Assembly: GCF_905220415.1 (NCBI RefSeq)
Contig: NC_059546.1
Coordinates: 7,874,001-7,938,000, forward strand
Length of the DNA: 64,000 nucleotides
From: Colias croceus
Taxonomy: Eukaryota; Arthropoda; Insecta; Lepidoptera; Pieridae
Reading direction: 5' to 3'
Part shown: positions 13,781 through 25,017 of the stretch, in pieces
How the letters are laid out: every line of letters starts with the position of its first letter
Position numbering within the stretch: position 1 is the first letter of the stretch
The notes under the pieces: generated by a model
The model's input: the letters and a program-made list of their open reading frames with translations, nothing else
Databases searched by the model: none
Told to the model about the DNA's origin: nothing
Made by a program: the position numbers and the translations under genes

Positions 13781-15094
13781 CATGGGCGTAGCCACGGTGG
13801 GGCAGGGTGGGGCGCTTGCCCCACTCTAGCTTTGACCTGGAAGGTAGGTAGATACCTAACCAAATCTAAAAATTGAAGTACCTACTAACTACTAAGCTTA
13901 ATATCCGTAAGAAAATTCACTGACTAACAACTAACAAGTGTCATACGCCCAGCGACCAAACGGCTGAAGATTTTTGGATCTATTTCATGGTGTGGTAGGT
14001 GAACAACAAGGTGTTTTGAATAAGAATAATTCGAACAACGAATTACACACGAAAAAAGAAAATAGCTGAGGCTACATGAACATGAACTGTAAGAAAAATG
14101 AGTATAGTACCCCAATTATAGTTACCCCACTAACTTATCCAATTTCACTTTTGTTGTGTTACACGTTCTACAACTCACTGATACTTTTTACTTTACACTT
14201 TATTTTTCTAGTGCCTACACTAGAAAAAATGCATTCGTGAATGTCTTCGCGAATGCCATCGCAAATGCCTTCGCAAATGCCTTCGCGAATGCCATCGCGA
14301 ATGCCTTCGCAAATGCCTTCGCGAATGCCTTCGCAAATGCCTTCGCGAATGCCTTCGCCAATGCCTTCGCGAATGCCTTCGCGAATGCCTTCGCAAATGC
14401 CTTCGCGAATGCCTTCGCAAATGCCATCGCGAATGCCTTCGCAAATGCCTTCACGAATGCCTTCGCAAATGCCTTCGCGAATGCCTTCGCAAACGCCTTC
14501 ACGAATGCCTTCGCCAATGGCTTCGCGAATGCCTTCGCGAATGCCTTCGCCAATGCCTTCGCAAATGCCTTCGCAAATGTTTTCGCAAATGCCTTCGCGA
14601 GTGCCTTCGCGAATGCCTTCGCTAATGCCATCGCGAATGTCTTCACAAATGCCTTCGCAAATGCCTTCGCGAATGCCATCGCGAATGCCTTCGCAAATGC
14701 CTTCGCGAATGCCTTCGCCAATGCCTTCGCAAATGCCTTCGCAAATGTCTTCGCAAATGCCTTCGCGAGTGCCTTCGCGAATGCCTTCGCTAATGCCATC
14801 GCGAATGTCTTCACAAATGCCTTCGCAAATGCCTTCGCGAATGCCATCGTAAATGCCTTCGCGAATGCCTTCGCGAGTGCCTTCGCGAATGCCTTCGCGA
14901 ATGCCATCGAGAATGCCTTCACAAATGCCTTCGCAAATGCCTTCGCAAATGCCTTCGCAAATACCGGCGGTACGGTCGCCGGCATTTGAAGACCTGGATA
15001 TAACTTTGGGTACATACTTGGTACATACAGTTGCTAGTTATATATTATTTTTTATTGTTGCCCAACCTTGAGCCCATGGCTAGCTACGCCCATG
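13781..15094. mobile_element. non-autonomous hAT-like DNA transposon carrying a minisatellite
   Basis: The left end CATGGGCGTAGC and right end GCTACGCCCATG are perfect 12-bp terminal inverted repeats. A second block (GCCACGG / GCCATGG) is offset by a 4-bp insertion. The flanks are an exact 8-bp direct repeat, GGTAAGGG, at 13773-13780 and 15095-15102. An 8-bp duplication is the hallmark of hAT-type insertion (family knowledge). A hairpin (GTGGGGC, loop GCTT, GCCCCAC) lies at 13807-13824. No transposase is present, so mobility would have depended on a source elsewhere. Most of its length is the 12-bp array at 14229-14963. Confidence 0.82.
14229..14963. repeat. 12-bp minisatellite, consensus GAATGCCTTCGC, about 61 copies
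   Basis: Near-perfect 12-bp units with GAA/CAA, TTC/ATC and CGC/CAC variants. A longer variant block recurs at a 168-bp offset (for example the GTGCCTTCGC starting at 14601 and 14769), that is 14 units, so the array also grew by larger duplications. The consensus contains no stop codon in any of the six frames, which is why long ORFs of (NAFA)n, (MPSR)n, (FAKA)n and (SRRH)n type appear on both strands. I treat these as by-products, not genes. Confidence 0.95.
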
Positions 15095-15102
15095 GGTAAG
15101 GG

Positions 15103-16018
15103 CTTGGTCTAGTAGTGCAAACAAACGCATCCCGTGCGCCGTGCATAGACTGCAGCCTAAATTATCTTCTTCATAATGCAAGGACTTACGAATACGTACA
15201 AGAATAAAATTATTGGACAAGCTTGTACAAAATGAACAAAGGAACATTATTATTTATTTCTAGGATGGACGTATGTACATAAACACACAAAAAGTAGGGT
15301 CTATTTGACTTCCAAATACATGTCTAATAGGCAGTTTTCCTAATAAGTTGTCTTCCACTCAATTTATTTAACCAAACGCTTTGTTCACGCTTTGTTACAT
15401 TCTTACAAGGAGTATATTATATTTAGCTCTTACTCAGTATAGAATGAATAAGATATAATGAAAACGTATTTACACTAAAACTTTTTTAAATATCTTTATC
15501 AGTAATACCTACCATGGACCCAATATATATTTCCATCTGATATATTTATTACAGAAACGAGTAAATAATCTCATTTGATTTGTATAGAATTTCCTAAATA
15601 AAATATCACAAACGACTATTGTTTAAAATAATCTAACGCTTGTTCAAAACGTAACAAACCAATAAACAAAATTATACGTCAAAACGAAGGCCTTTAAAAT
15701 GATTTTCTATCATAGTTTGAAACAAACAATTGCTAACTCGATTTGATACCACAACGAATATTTGTCGAATGAATAATATGATTTAGTATGCAAGCTCTGT
15801 TAATCTGGTGCTATATCTGCGTTTCGAATTCAATTCACCATATTGTTTAGTTCATGCCGGATTTGTGAACTGTCCGTAGTTGTCAGTACAGCGTTTTACA
15901 GGCGAAATTCATTAATTCATGTTCATGGCTGTGAAAGTTTTCTTTCCATCTTTTAAAAGCAAGAATTGAAGCAATTGACGTGATATTTATGTACGATTAT
16001 GGTGTTTTTATAGGAAAA
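15103..16018. other. gene-free AT-rich DNA
   Basis: No feature seen apart from scattered A/T runs. Confidence 0.4.
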
Positions 16019-16203
16019 TCTATACTTATATTATAAAGCTGAAGAGTTAGTTTGTTTATTTGAACTTGTTGAATCTCAGGAAATTTTGGTCCGATTTGAA
16101 AAATTCTTTTTAAGTTAGATAGCCCATTTATCGAGGAAGGCTATATATAACATCACATCACTAAGACCAACAGGAGCGGAGCAATACGGATGAAACCAGG
16201 GAG
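16019..16203 (-). mobile_element. LINE/SINE 3' tail, family A, minus orientation
   Basis: Left end ATACTTATATTATAAAGCTG and right end AACAGGAGCGGAGCAATACG ... AAACCAGGGAGCACAGT, a diverged reverse complement of the copy at 3348. Confidence 0.62.
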
Positions 16204-16457
16204 CACAGTGAGAGATATGAATAAATCTATACTATTTATATTTAAAGTTGTAGTAGGGTAGGCCAAATAAGTGATACCCGTTACCTCATGAACCGTGAAC
16301 AGTAACAACTTACGACTCATTATACAATTATGGCAGTATGATTCCGACGTAATCCCTTTCCCAGAACGTGTGTGCATAAAATATGTATTCTCTATTTACA
16401 AAAAGTATATTTGAGAGAGAAGTATCGCCATTTTCCTGCTTGGCGAATGATACATTA

Positions 16458-16645
16458 GTGCTGATTTACACAGGGTCAGTAGACAAGTCAGTCGCGGCGC
16501 CGAGATCCGCGACTGATTTTAACTGTTTACATTGACTTCAAGCCTCTGTACTGACTTCAAATCTGTTTACACAGGGTTTTTTTTCGGGTCAGCACTGATT
16601 TGCCTCGAATTTGTAGTCAGTTACTGACCCTGTGTAAATCAGCAC
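16458..16645. mobile_element. PIF/Harbinger-like MITE, 188 bp
   Basis: The terminal inverted repeats are 24 bp and perfect (16458-16481, starting GTGCTGATTTACACAGGG, and 16622-16645). They are flanked by TTA on both sides (16455-16457 and 16646-16648). A 3-bp TTA/TAA duplication is typical of PIF/Harbinger (family knowledge). Internal sub-repeats such as TTTACACAGGG recur. No coding capacity. Confidence 0.82.
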
Positions 16646-17164
16646 TTATTTCTCTAATTTATTTAAGTGTAGTTTTTATTCCTAGATAAATGAACACTAT
16701 CTTGTTGTTTCAAATAAATAATTTGTGAATTTTAATCTACAAATTGTATTTTCAATTCATCCGCCCTCTCCCTAAATCGTCTTAAAAGTAAATATTGAAA
16801 TACAGTCGAACTTAATTCAATATCTGTTTACTTTAACAACATTTCAAGGATTAAAATAACTTTATTTTGTAAGTTTCTATTTTAAAACGATCCAGTGATA
16901 AATTGAATTTCAAACGCTAAATGTAATAGCTATCTAACGATTCAGTATGCTTCAATTATGAAAAAAATAGAGTGGAAATTAATATTTACAAAAATACCTA
17001 TATCTATTATCCACATTTATAAAATTAAGATAATAATAGGTACATCTAATAATGTAAGTATGTATAGTCAAAGTCTAATTTTACCAAATTTTGAACACGG
17101 AAGGCTCTCTCAGTACAGATAGCAGAAGGTTTTTCTTATTATTGAAAGTATTCAACGACCTATT

Positions 17165-17402
17165 TTCCCTATTCTATATACATATAATAAATCTGTAGAA
17201 GTGTCAATTCTGTACATTGAAAATATTGAAAAAAATAAACAGCAAAGGGTGTTACTGGATCGATACAAAACCCAAATATGTGATTAAAAAAATTTTTGTC
17301 TGTCTGTCTGTCTGTATGTTCAGGCATCACGTGAAAAATACGTAGAAAAAAATAAATCTTAATTTTTCCGCGCGGACGGAGTCGCGGGCGTAAGCTAGTT
17401 AT
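17165..17402 (-). mobile_element. retroposon-like repeat, family E
   Basis: Begins ATACATATAATAAATCTGTA, has a (GTCT)n run at about 17298-17316, and ends GACGGAGTCGCGGGCGTAAG then CTAGTT. The copy at 18943 starts in the same way. Confidence 0.6.
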
Positions 17403-18942
17403 AAATAATACTATTTCCTTCTTTAAATCCGAACTAATATCTGTGTCATTTTATGAAAACCTTTTATAGAGGAATATTTTTTCAACTGAAAAAACAACGA
17501 AACAAGAAACGCTTTAAAATAGGATTTCATAAAGCTTAAAGAAATATTATATAGATATTTTTTAGTCTCTTAAATGTATTTCATAGAGCTAGACTGAAAA
17601 TTATTTACCAAGCTATTCTTAGTAGCTTGAAATGAATTACTCTGTCGTGTTTTATTGTCCAAGTATCATTTCTTCCGAGCTTTTGCTTAGAATTCTCTCA
17701 GCGAATCATAGTTTCATTTGCTGTTTCTTAGACGAAAGTTCTTTGTATTTTTATAAAACACAATTAATCTTATAAACGTGTTTCGTTTCGTTCTAATATA
17801 ATTGCTCTTATTTTGTGTGAGAATTCGTACTATTGATATTTATTGACGCTATAAGTATGAAAGACACATACAATTTTGTGAATTCGTTTTTCTGTTTGAA
17901 AGAAGCAGATAATATAAAAACAAGAATTATAGAACTTTTGTCATAAATTAAGACTTAATTAGCACATCAATTAAGAATAATTAATTCTATATGTTTTCTG
18001 CAATTTTATCAATCTTAGAAAATATCTTGACTTGTCATTTATATTCAACAGATTAGCTGTGATCTATAGATCTTAGAAATGTTTCCGAGAAAATCGTTCG
18101 TAATGATTATTTACATTTTTAACAAAACCTTGTATGAAAGTATCAGCATGAAAGATTCAAGGCAAATATAACCAACGTATCTGCCGCATTACAATGTCAA
18201 AGTATCGACGGAATATCGGCTCATTTATATTCATGTTTCATCTTAAATTTGTATGCCATGGCTTAGCAGATCCACAAACTAACTGAATATATTATGGTTT
18301 CATGTTTAATGAAGTATGGTGTAATCATATTTCTATGGTTTTGCTACTGTTTCAAAAGTTGTATCTGTTCAAGACATAATGGTTTATTATATATTAGTAT
18401 TTTTATTCTTATTTATTTTTATTTGTATTGATGTTTTATAATTTATACGTGTACAGCTAGAGGTTTGACTAAAATTACCTATATATTGTTTTAAATTTTC
18501 TTATGTAGAGCTAGATTCGAGGATTTTATAGTCATGGATTTGCCGTTTAAGATTTAATATTCTGTTTTCTGCTATTTATTATATATGTATGTGGGAATAG
18601 GATAAATAATTAAGATTGTATTTCATAACTACTTTTATTTTTAGTCTGTGTTTTTCTATTATTTAATCTGTGGATATGTTATCTGTAGACTGTAGATTTT
18701 TGGTAGTCTATGACTTGACTGTGTGTTTTTTGGTACGATGTGATTGTAATGGAGGATTGTTGAAATTTATTTTTGATATGTAACCGGTGTCTGGTAAATA
18801 AATCGATTGGGCGATTTTGGCTTTTTATTTACACCATCCCCACATGTATGTTACATAATGGTTCAATATGATTTCAAAAAAATTTTCTCAAGGGTAGAGT
18901 TTTTTGTAGTTTTATAATAGAAGAATATTAAATACCAGAAGA
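17403..18942. other. gene-free AT-rich DNA
   Basis: Nothing recognisable on either strand. Confidence 0.4.
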
Positions 18943-19205
18943 ATATCTATACATATAATAAAATCGTAGGAAAGTCAAAACTGTACATTGAATATTTTTT
19001 TAAAAGAATACCTGGGCCGTGATCTATAATCGATATAGAAGCCAAAAACATAGTTTTTAGAATTTTTGTCTGTTTGTCTGTTTGTCTGTTTGTCTGTTTG
19101 TCTGTTTGTCTGTATGTTTGTCCGAGCTAATCTCGAAAAGTACTGCATAGATTGACTTCAAATTTTGCATGAATATTACTAACAGGTCGGGTGAGGCTAT
19201 AGGCT
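18943..19205 (-). mobile_element. retroposon-like repeat, family E, with (GTCTGTTT)n
   Basis: Begins CTATACATATAATAAAATCG, resembling the copy at 17165. It contains a GTCTGTTT tandem run at about 19067-19115. Confidence 0.55.
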
Positions 19206-19348
19206 ACATATTATCAAGCTATCACCTACGGGGGAGGAGGTGTGAACCTTTATTTTTCTTACGTATTCCGTGTATTACGACAGCGTACAATCTAAAGACT
19301 CATGTTTAAATGTTGGTTTCGAGTAAGCCATGCTATTATCTAGCTTTA

Positions 19349-19690
19349 CAAAATAAAAACTATGTCATTTACGTAATTTGGGCAGAGAAACAGTTTAATG
19401 AATTTAGTAGTATAAAGACAAATTAGAAACAGCGCCATCTATTAAATGTTATAAAAATCAAATCAATTTACACGTTAACTATTGGAAATTAATAATCAAA
19501 TGACGCATATATAAATAATGTTTGACAATATCTATATTGACACTATAAAAATTATGCCATTTAAGTAACTTGGGAAGAGAAACATAGCTTAAAGAATGTA
19601 AGTTGTATAATGTTAATTTTGTAACAGCGCCATCTATGAGATTTCGTAAAAATCAAATCAATTTACATGTTAACACTACTGAACACAATG
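19349..19690. repeat. two diverged tandem copies, offset about 190 bp, with a CAGCGCCATCTAT core
   Basis: Both halves share TTTACGTAA or TTTAAGTAACTTGGG, then GAGAAACA, ACAGCGCCATCTAT and AAATCAAATCAATTTACA, in the same order. The AGCGCCATCTA core is frequent in lepidopteran repeats as I recall. Confidence 0.7.
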
Positions 19691-19949
19691 TTAAATATTA
19701 ATAATTTAAATATAATTATGTTATTTATTTATTTAACTCTTTAACCCATATCTTCCGTTCCCTATAAGATATATTTCGTGTAAATAATAAACTACATTTT
19801 TTTAAAGTGAGGATAGATGTTTATTATTTTAAGTAAAAATAGACACCATTATCTACAGTTAATCTAATGATTGTGTTCCAAAGAGTATAATAATATATTG
19901 TTGTGTTCATTAGTTACAATTTTAAAAATCTTCGTGTTTTATAAATTTA

Positions 19950-20150
19950 CTAGCTTACCGCCCGCGGCTTCGTCCGCTTTGTCTAAAACCTAATAAATTA
20001 TGAACTAAAACCTTCCTCTTGAATCAGTCTATCTATTAAAAAAACCGCATCAAAATCTGTTGCGAAGTTTTAAAGATTTAAGCATACAAAGGGACATAGG
20101 GACATAGGGACACAGAAAGCGACTTTTTTCATACTATGTAGTGATATTTA
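19950..20150 (+). mobile_element. LINE/SINE 3' tail, family D (CCGCCCGCGGCTTCGTCCGC type)
   Basis: Begins ACTAGCTTACCGCCCGCGGC and ends CGACTTTTTTCATACTATGT. A reverse copy lies at about 36,756-36,948. Confidence 0.65.
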
Positions 20151-20397
20151 TAAAGCAATTGAATGCCATAAAACCAAAAATATCCAATGCAATCTTCGTG
20201 TTTTGTGAATTTTCACCATCATGCGTTCCCACAAAAGGTAAGTTGTTACTTACAGGTATTTATTGAAATGAAATGAAATGAATGATTCTTTTATTATTTT
20301 GAAATGCATTGGGAACAGAAGTTTTTGATAAAATTTTATTTGTAAGTAGCTTTTTTTATAGATTTACAGTTAACTTTTGATTTTTTTATTTACAGAT

Positions 20398-20690
20398 TCA
20401 ATGCTAATAAAATTATATCGCCTTTGGAAGACGATTTCTGCTGATATTTTTACTACACCACTTGAAAATTGATGATTTGATGATAAAGACAGTAGCAGCG
20501 AGGATTAAGTGGAAATTAGTAATCATCCGCTTCGTCAATTTTTGACTGAAGTTAATGTCCAACGTCCAATGGTTCAATCATTGGAAGTATCTCGGGAAAT
20601 TTTGGAGGATATTTTTCAGGAAGGAGAGGAGGGGCAGCCAACCACATATCAAACTACTACGTTTTAGTACCGAAAAAAATGTTATTGCCA
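20398..20690 (+). pseudogene. possible decayed protein-coding fragment, unidentified
   Basis: Following an ATTTACAG acceptor-like site, one frame reads MLIKLYRLWKTISADIFTTP. After a frame change, another reads DDKDSSSED-stop-VEISNHPLRQFL, then TEVNVQRPMVQSLEVSREIL then EDIFQEGEEGQP. The acidic Ser-rich stretch and the balanced composition look protein-coding, perhaps from a transposon, but I do not recognise the family. It could be chance. Confidence 0.3.
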
Positions 20691-21842
20691 AATGAAACGT
20701 AAATTTTGCACTCACAACTTTACAAGTAATGTTTTTATTTTGACTTTGCGGTTATCTGATTATAATATTTATCGTTATGGCTATCGACGTACCGACCGTA
20801 CTGGGATCAGAGTAGGTACATGATATACAGTTCATCATCCAGGATTGCTTAGAGCATTTTCACACTGAAAAAGATGTTTTCTTTGAATCGTAGTTGCTTC
20901 ATTTATTTATTTTTAATCATTTTACATAATATGTTTTATATTTTGTAAATATATCATTTTCATTATTTAAGTAGATAAAATAAATTATGTAACGGTTTTA
21001 TAAGAAAACACATTATATTTGTTAGGCGACGGTGATTTCTTCCAGGCAAAAGATATTCATCAGCTCAATAAAATTGAACAGTATGTTGTTAGTTATTCTT
21101 TAGATTCACAATTGTAATGAGCATTTCCGTATGCAAGTTGTATCGTAGTTTAGATATATCATAGTTTTTACATATTAAAGTTCCAACAAAACCCTCAAAT
21201 TTTTTAGTAGAGTTGAGCAAGATAATTTGAAAAATGTGCCGTGTTAAGTATTATAGAAAAGGTTAGTTCGTTGGTAATTATTATTTCTTCTTCATTTACA
21301 TGCTGTTAGTAAAAATAAACTTTAACTAACAGTCAAAGTAGTCAAAGTATATTTTAACTAATACTACTTAATATCTATTATACTTATGTTCAGTATTTAT
21401 CTGTATTATTATTGCTTGACAATTAATATATTTTCATGTCGTATACCAAATTATAAACATAAGTTTAATATGTAATTAGCTGGATTTATTTTTACACACT
21501 CACAGACTTATATTTTATGTTAAATGTTAAAAGAGTGTTAATATGTGGTGTAAATCATAATACATTTTTTCACAATTAAAAATAATCCTTTTTTCTGATG
21601 GTGTTGGCATTGAATTAAACCGCGCTGTCGTTTCGTTCACAAAAAGTGATGTTATGAGGAGCATATTCGGTCCTCATATCATAAAAAATCTGTGCGAAAA
21701 CAATAAACACGTGTGAGGCCCTCACGGCAGATCGGGGCGGTCTGACGCGAAGTGGGGACAGCGTTGTCACTGTATCGCTCTAGCCACGCTGGTCAACAGA
21801 CTTATTCGTTAGTTCAGTTTTGTGAGACAACCAAACCCGGTC

Positions 21843-22112
21843 TCCCCTACTATCCCGTGAGACCGAACCTTCACTGAGAGGGTATGACGTCACACAGCTG
21901 ATCGCAAACGGCATATTGTACTATCCCGTGAGACCGAAACCCTCACTGAGAGGGAATTTCGTCTCACTACTGATCACGACAGTCATATTTTATCTCGAGA
22001 ATCTGAAACTTTACTCAATATGAAGACCGTTTGACAAATGATAGGGTGCATCATAATAAGATGAACATGAGCATAAGCAATGACTAGAGTAGGGACGCGA
22101 ATATTACAATTA
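21843..22112 (+). pseudogene. decayed Helitron N-terminal repeat region (about 71-bp tandem units)
   Basis: Two clear units start at about 21850 and 21921 with CTATCCCGTGAGACCGAA; a third, degenerate one starts near 21992. Read as protein, the second unit gives SRETETLTEREFRLTTDHDS and then restarts SRESET. Helitron replication proteins commonly have Arg/Glu-rich repeats of this kind (SRE-ET--ERE-RL) before the main domain, as I recall. The first unit has lost one base and gained a stop. Confidence 0.6.
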
Positions 22113-22870
22113 TATGAGACAAGAACGATTAATAAGTTTGTTTAATGAAAGATTAAGAATTGAAACTATTCGGTCTCTGGAAACGTACGAATAGCGAGAG
22201 GCCCGTCTTACTGCAGACAGATTTCGTCATAGTCTTAATGTCTTGAGGTAAACAATCTACGAATTCGGTGGTGTGGTCTGACAAATATAAAAGTGGGTTT
22301 GCTTATAACCTCACAATTGATTACAGATCATATTTTTCTGTATAGGCGATATTAACGTAGTATGTTCTTTTTGTAATGCTTTAAAGTGTAGTAAGGCGAG
22401 TCGGCTTTCGTTTGAAGATACACCGGAACCTTTCACAAAATCACTACCTTTAGAGGAACATACTGTGCAATTAGCGTTTAGCTACTATTATGTATTCTGT
22501 GGTGCAATGTAAACTGTTATTAGACAATATTCGCTCTTATAGTAGTGCGTTTCAAATGATCCTTTGGTGCTCAATAATTATCAGAAGATCCGTTCATGCT
22601 TACTTTTAAGATACAAGGTCAAGTTTACCATTTGATAGGATCCCTTTTGCCTGAAGGCCAAGCTAAGTTTGTTTAAATATATTTTGTATTCGACTACAAC
22701 GAATAGTGGAATACAAGAAATCAATATTTCTCAAATTTAAAACTGAACTCATTTCACAATTTTAGAACAGGTTAATTCGTATGTATGCAGTTTTAAATCG
22801 ACATTAGAAGCTTTTCCTCAAGATGGTGATATCGGCACTCAAGAATTCTATAATGGTGTGCTCAAACTGT
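22113..22870 (+). pseudogene. decayed Helitron Rep/helicase N-terminal domain
   Basis: Starts MRQERLISLFNERLRIETIR. After stops and frameshifts come REARLTADRFRHSLNVL, then AYNLTIDYRSYF, then DINVVCSFCNALKCSKASRL with DTPEPFTKSLPLE, then LLLDNIRSYSSAFQM. Last come TFKIQGQVYHLIGSLLPEGQ and FKSTLEAFPQDG. The order (CxxC with NALK, PPEP-like, NIRxYNxxFQM, FKIQGQ, HxIGSLLP) is that of the Helitron-like N-terminal domain. At least five stops or frame shifts break it and no helicase motifs follow, so it is dead. Confidence 0.72.
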
Positions 22871-23029
22871 TAATCTACATTTAATTTAGATTATTATTTG
22901 ATACTAAGTAATGTAGAATTTAAACCACATTCATGTTTTCTTCAGATTTTAAGATTTTCTTATCAGAGTGTTCAATTTTAATGTAGTTAAATTTTATAAG
23001 AGACAATAATTAAGAAAATTTTAAAATAA

Positions 23030-23112
23030 AGTGTCACGTATTTTTTTTAAACGACGAATGACGACAAACGACCTAATCGCGGACGAAGTCGCGGGCAACA
23101 GCTAGTTTATAT
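23030..23112 (-). mobile_element. short retroposon tail, family E end
   Basis: AATCGCGGACGAAGTCGCGG then GCAACAGCTAGTTT. Only the terminal part remains. It lies just downstream of the Helitron relic. Confidence 0.5.
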
Positions 23113-24332
23113 ATAAAAGTATGACAATTCTGAAACTAACGAAGTGTGCATTTTCGATATAAAATATCGGACGAAGGATTTACATCTTGAATTCTTTGAA
23201 ACATTCTTTAAAAATACAAAAAGTACGCTTATACGGACAAAATATATTCAGGAGAATAAAGTTCTTTTAAACTATGGTTTAAATTTTAAATGTTCTTATA
23301 AGGTTTTATTCTAGTTTTTAAATGGACGAAATACCTTGCCCCGTAGAAGATGGATGAATGTGAAAACGAGTAGGTAATACTAATTTAATAAAATTAAGTA
23401 CAATTGTTGTTGTCATGAGAAGATTTCTTTTATGCCATGGCATAGTTTCTACTTTCTATTCCTGGCCTTGAGCGTGGAGACTGAATCCAGAAATTCAACC
23501 CCACTCTTACAAATGCTAAACCATAGCTTTACTGCGGCAGTCTCCGAATGCCACACGTCTTTTTTTATTTATATGCTATTCATTTCATTAATGAATATGC
23601 AAAAAAGCCGCCGTAATTTAATTATATTTGGTTACATGCTTCCTTTATTACGCTTCAACATAACAGAATAAAAACTTTCTGTATCCTCCAATCCATATTA
23701 TACAACTGGATTTACCAGTTGTATAATATGGATACCAAGAAACCTTCTAAAGTGTTTAAATATGTTTATTAACATAATAATATTATGGAAAATTAATATT
23801 TTACAAATTTCCACCGATATTTGGTATGAAAATAACTTAATAGGCCCCTTATTATTATGAGAGATCGTTAAAAAGTGACTACTCGCATTGCAGTGTTCAA
23901 TTTTAACTTTAATCAACCTTTATCATGTTAAATATAAAGTTTTAATTTATATGTAAATTAAGTACTTGCACTTGGCACAGAAACACGTAGTCTTTGTGAA
24001 CGAGCTGAGTAGTTTTGATCTATGTATTAATCAAAATATAAGACAAGAATCATTGTATGTTTTTGTATTCATAATACTAATTTACAAGAAATTAAATTAT
24101 CGAAGTACAATGTACATGCAATATTATGCTGCATATTATAATCAAAATAAGTCATTTTGTAATGTAATCTTCTGTATTTAAAAAAAAAGTTTTGTTGTGT
24201 ATTTAAAATAAAATACAAGAAAATAACAAATATTCACAAATCCATCGAGTGTATATTCTTTGTAAAAATCCGTAAAATTTGCATACGTCAGCAAAGTCCT
24301 GAATTAAACCGGAAAAATGTACATATAGTACG
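23113..24332. other. gene-free AT-rich DNA with one perfect hairpin
   Basis: Short ORFs of 71-79 codons have no recognisable content. The perfect hairpin at 23691-23733 is listed separately. Confidence 0.4.
23691..23733. repeat. perfect 19-bp stem, 5-nt loop hairpin
   Basis: Arms ATCCATATTATACAACTGG (23691-23709) and its exact reverse complement (23715-23733), with loop ATTTA. Too short for a typical animal microRNA precursor. It may be a small palindrome or a collapsed transposon end. Confidence 0.85.
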
Positions 24333-25017
24333 AGATCCGGCTGCAGGATTAGTGCGTTCATCGGTTTTTTGCTGAAAACCGAATTTTTATGTATATTTAT
24401 AATAAGGAGAATATATATCGACTAGGTTGCCAGTCAAAATTTGGCCGCAAGCATGTTTAATTAAAATTTTTCTAATCGATTTTTGGGAAAAAAATTCGTT
24501 CACTTGTTTTTTGAATAAAATGTAGTCTACATCACGGCAAATGATATAAAGATTCAAAAAAATCACGGTTGCCGCTTTTCACCTGGCCGCAACATCTTGG
24601 CAGCCTGGTGCAAACAGGTATGATTTCGATTCATTTTTACGTTCATAACGTACATTTATGAATCATATATCAAATTAAAGCTAATTTTTTTTTTATTTAT
24701 TATCATATATGGTTGCCTAATTAAATCCGGCCGCAAATAAGGGTTTCCGGCTGTTAAAAATTATAAATATTTACGCCTATTAGTACCGTTTTTTGAATGT
24801 TTATATCATTTGCCGTGATGTAGACTACATTTTATTCAAAAAACAAGTGAACGAATTTTTTTCCCAAAAATCGATTAGAAAAATTTTAATTAAACATGCT
24901 TGCGGCCAAATTTTGACTGGCAACCTAGTCGATATATATTCTCCTAATTATAAATATACATAAAAATTCGGTTTTCAGCAAAAAACCGATGAACGCACTA
25001 ATCCTGCAGCCGGATCT
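24333..25017. mobile_element. foldback-type DNA element with 218-bp inverted arms
   Basis: Arms 24333-24550 and 24800-25017 are reverse complements with one mismatch by eye, and both ends read AGATCCGGCTGCAGGATTAG. The 249-bp centre holds further CCGGCCGCAA / TTGCGGCC motifs, including GCCGCTTTTCACC and TAATCCGGCCGC-like strings. I found no clear target-site duplication, so the superfamily is open. No transposase is encoded. Confidence 0.85.

Noticed and set aside
14156..15071. Long ORFs of 72-277 codons on both strands with perfect 4-residue repeats
   Set aside because: They follow automatically from a stop-free 12-bp unit inside a transposon; no start context, signal or domain supports translation.
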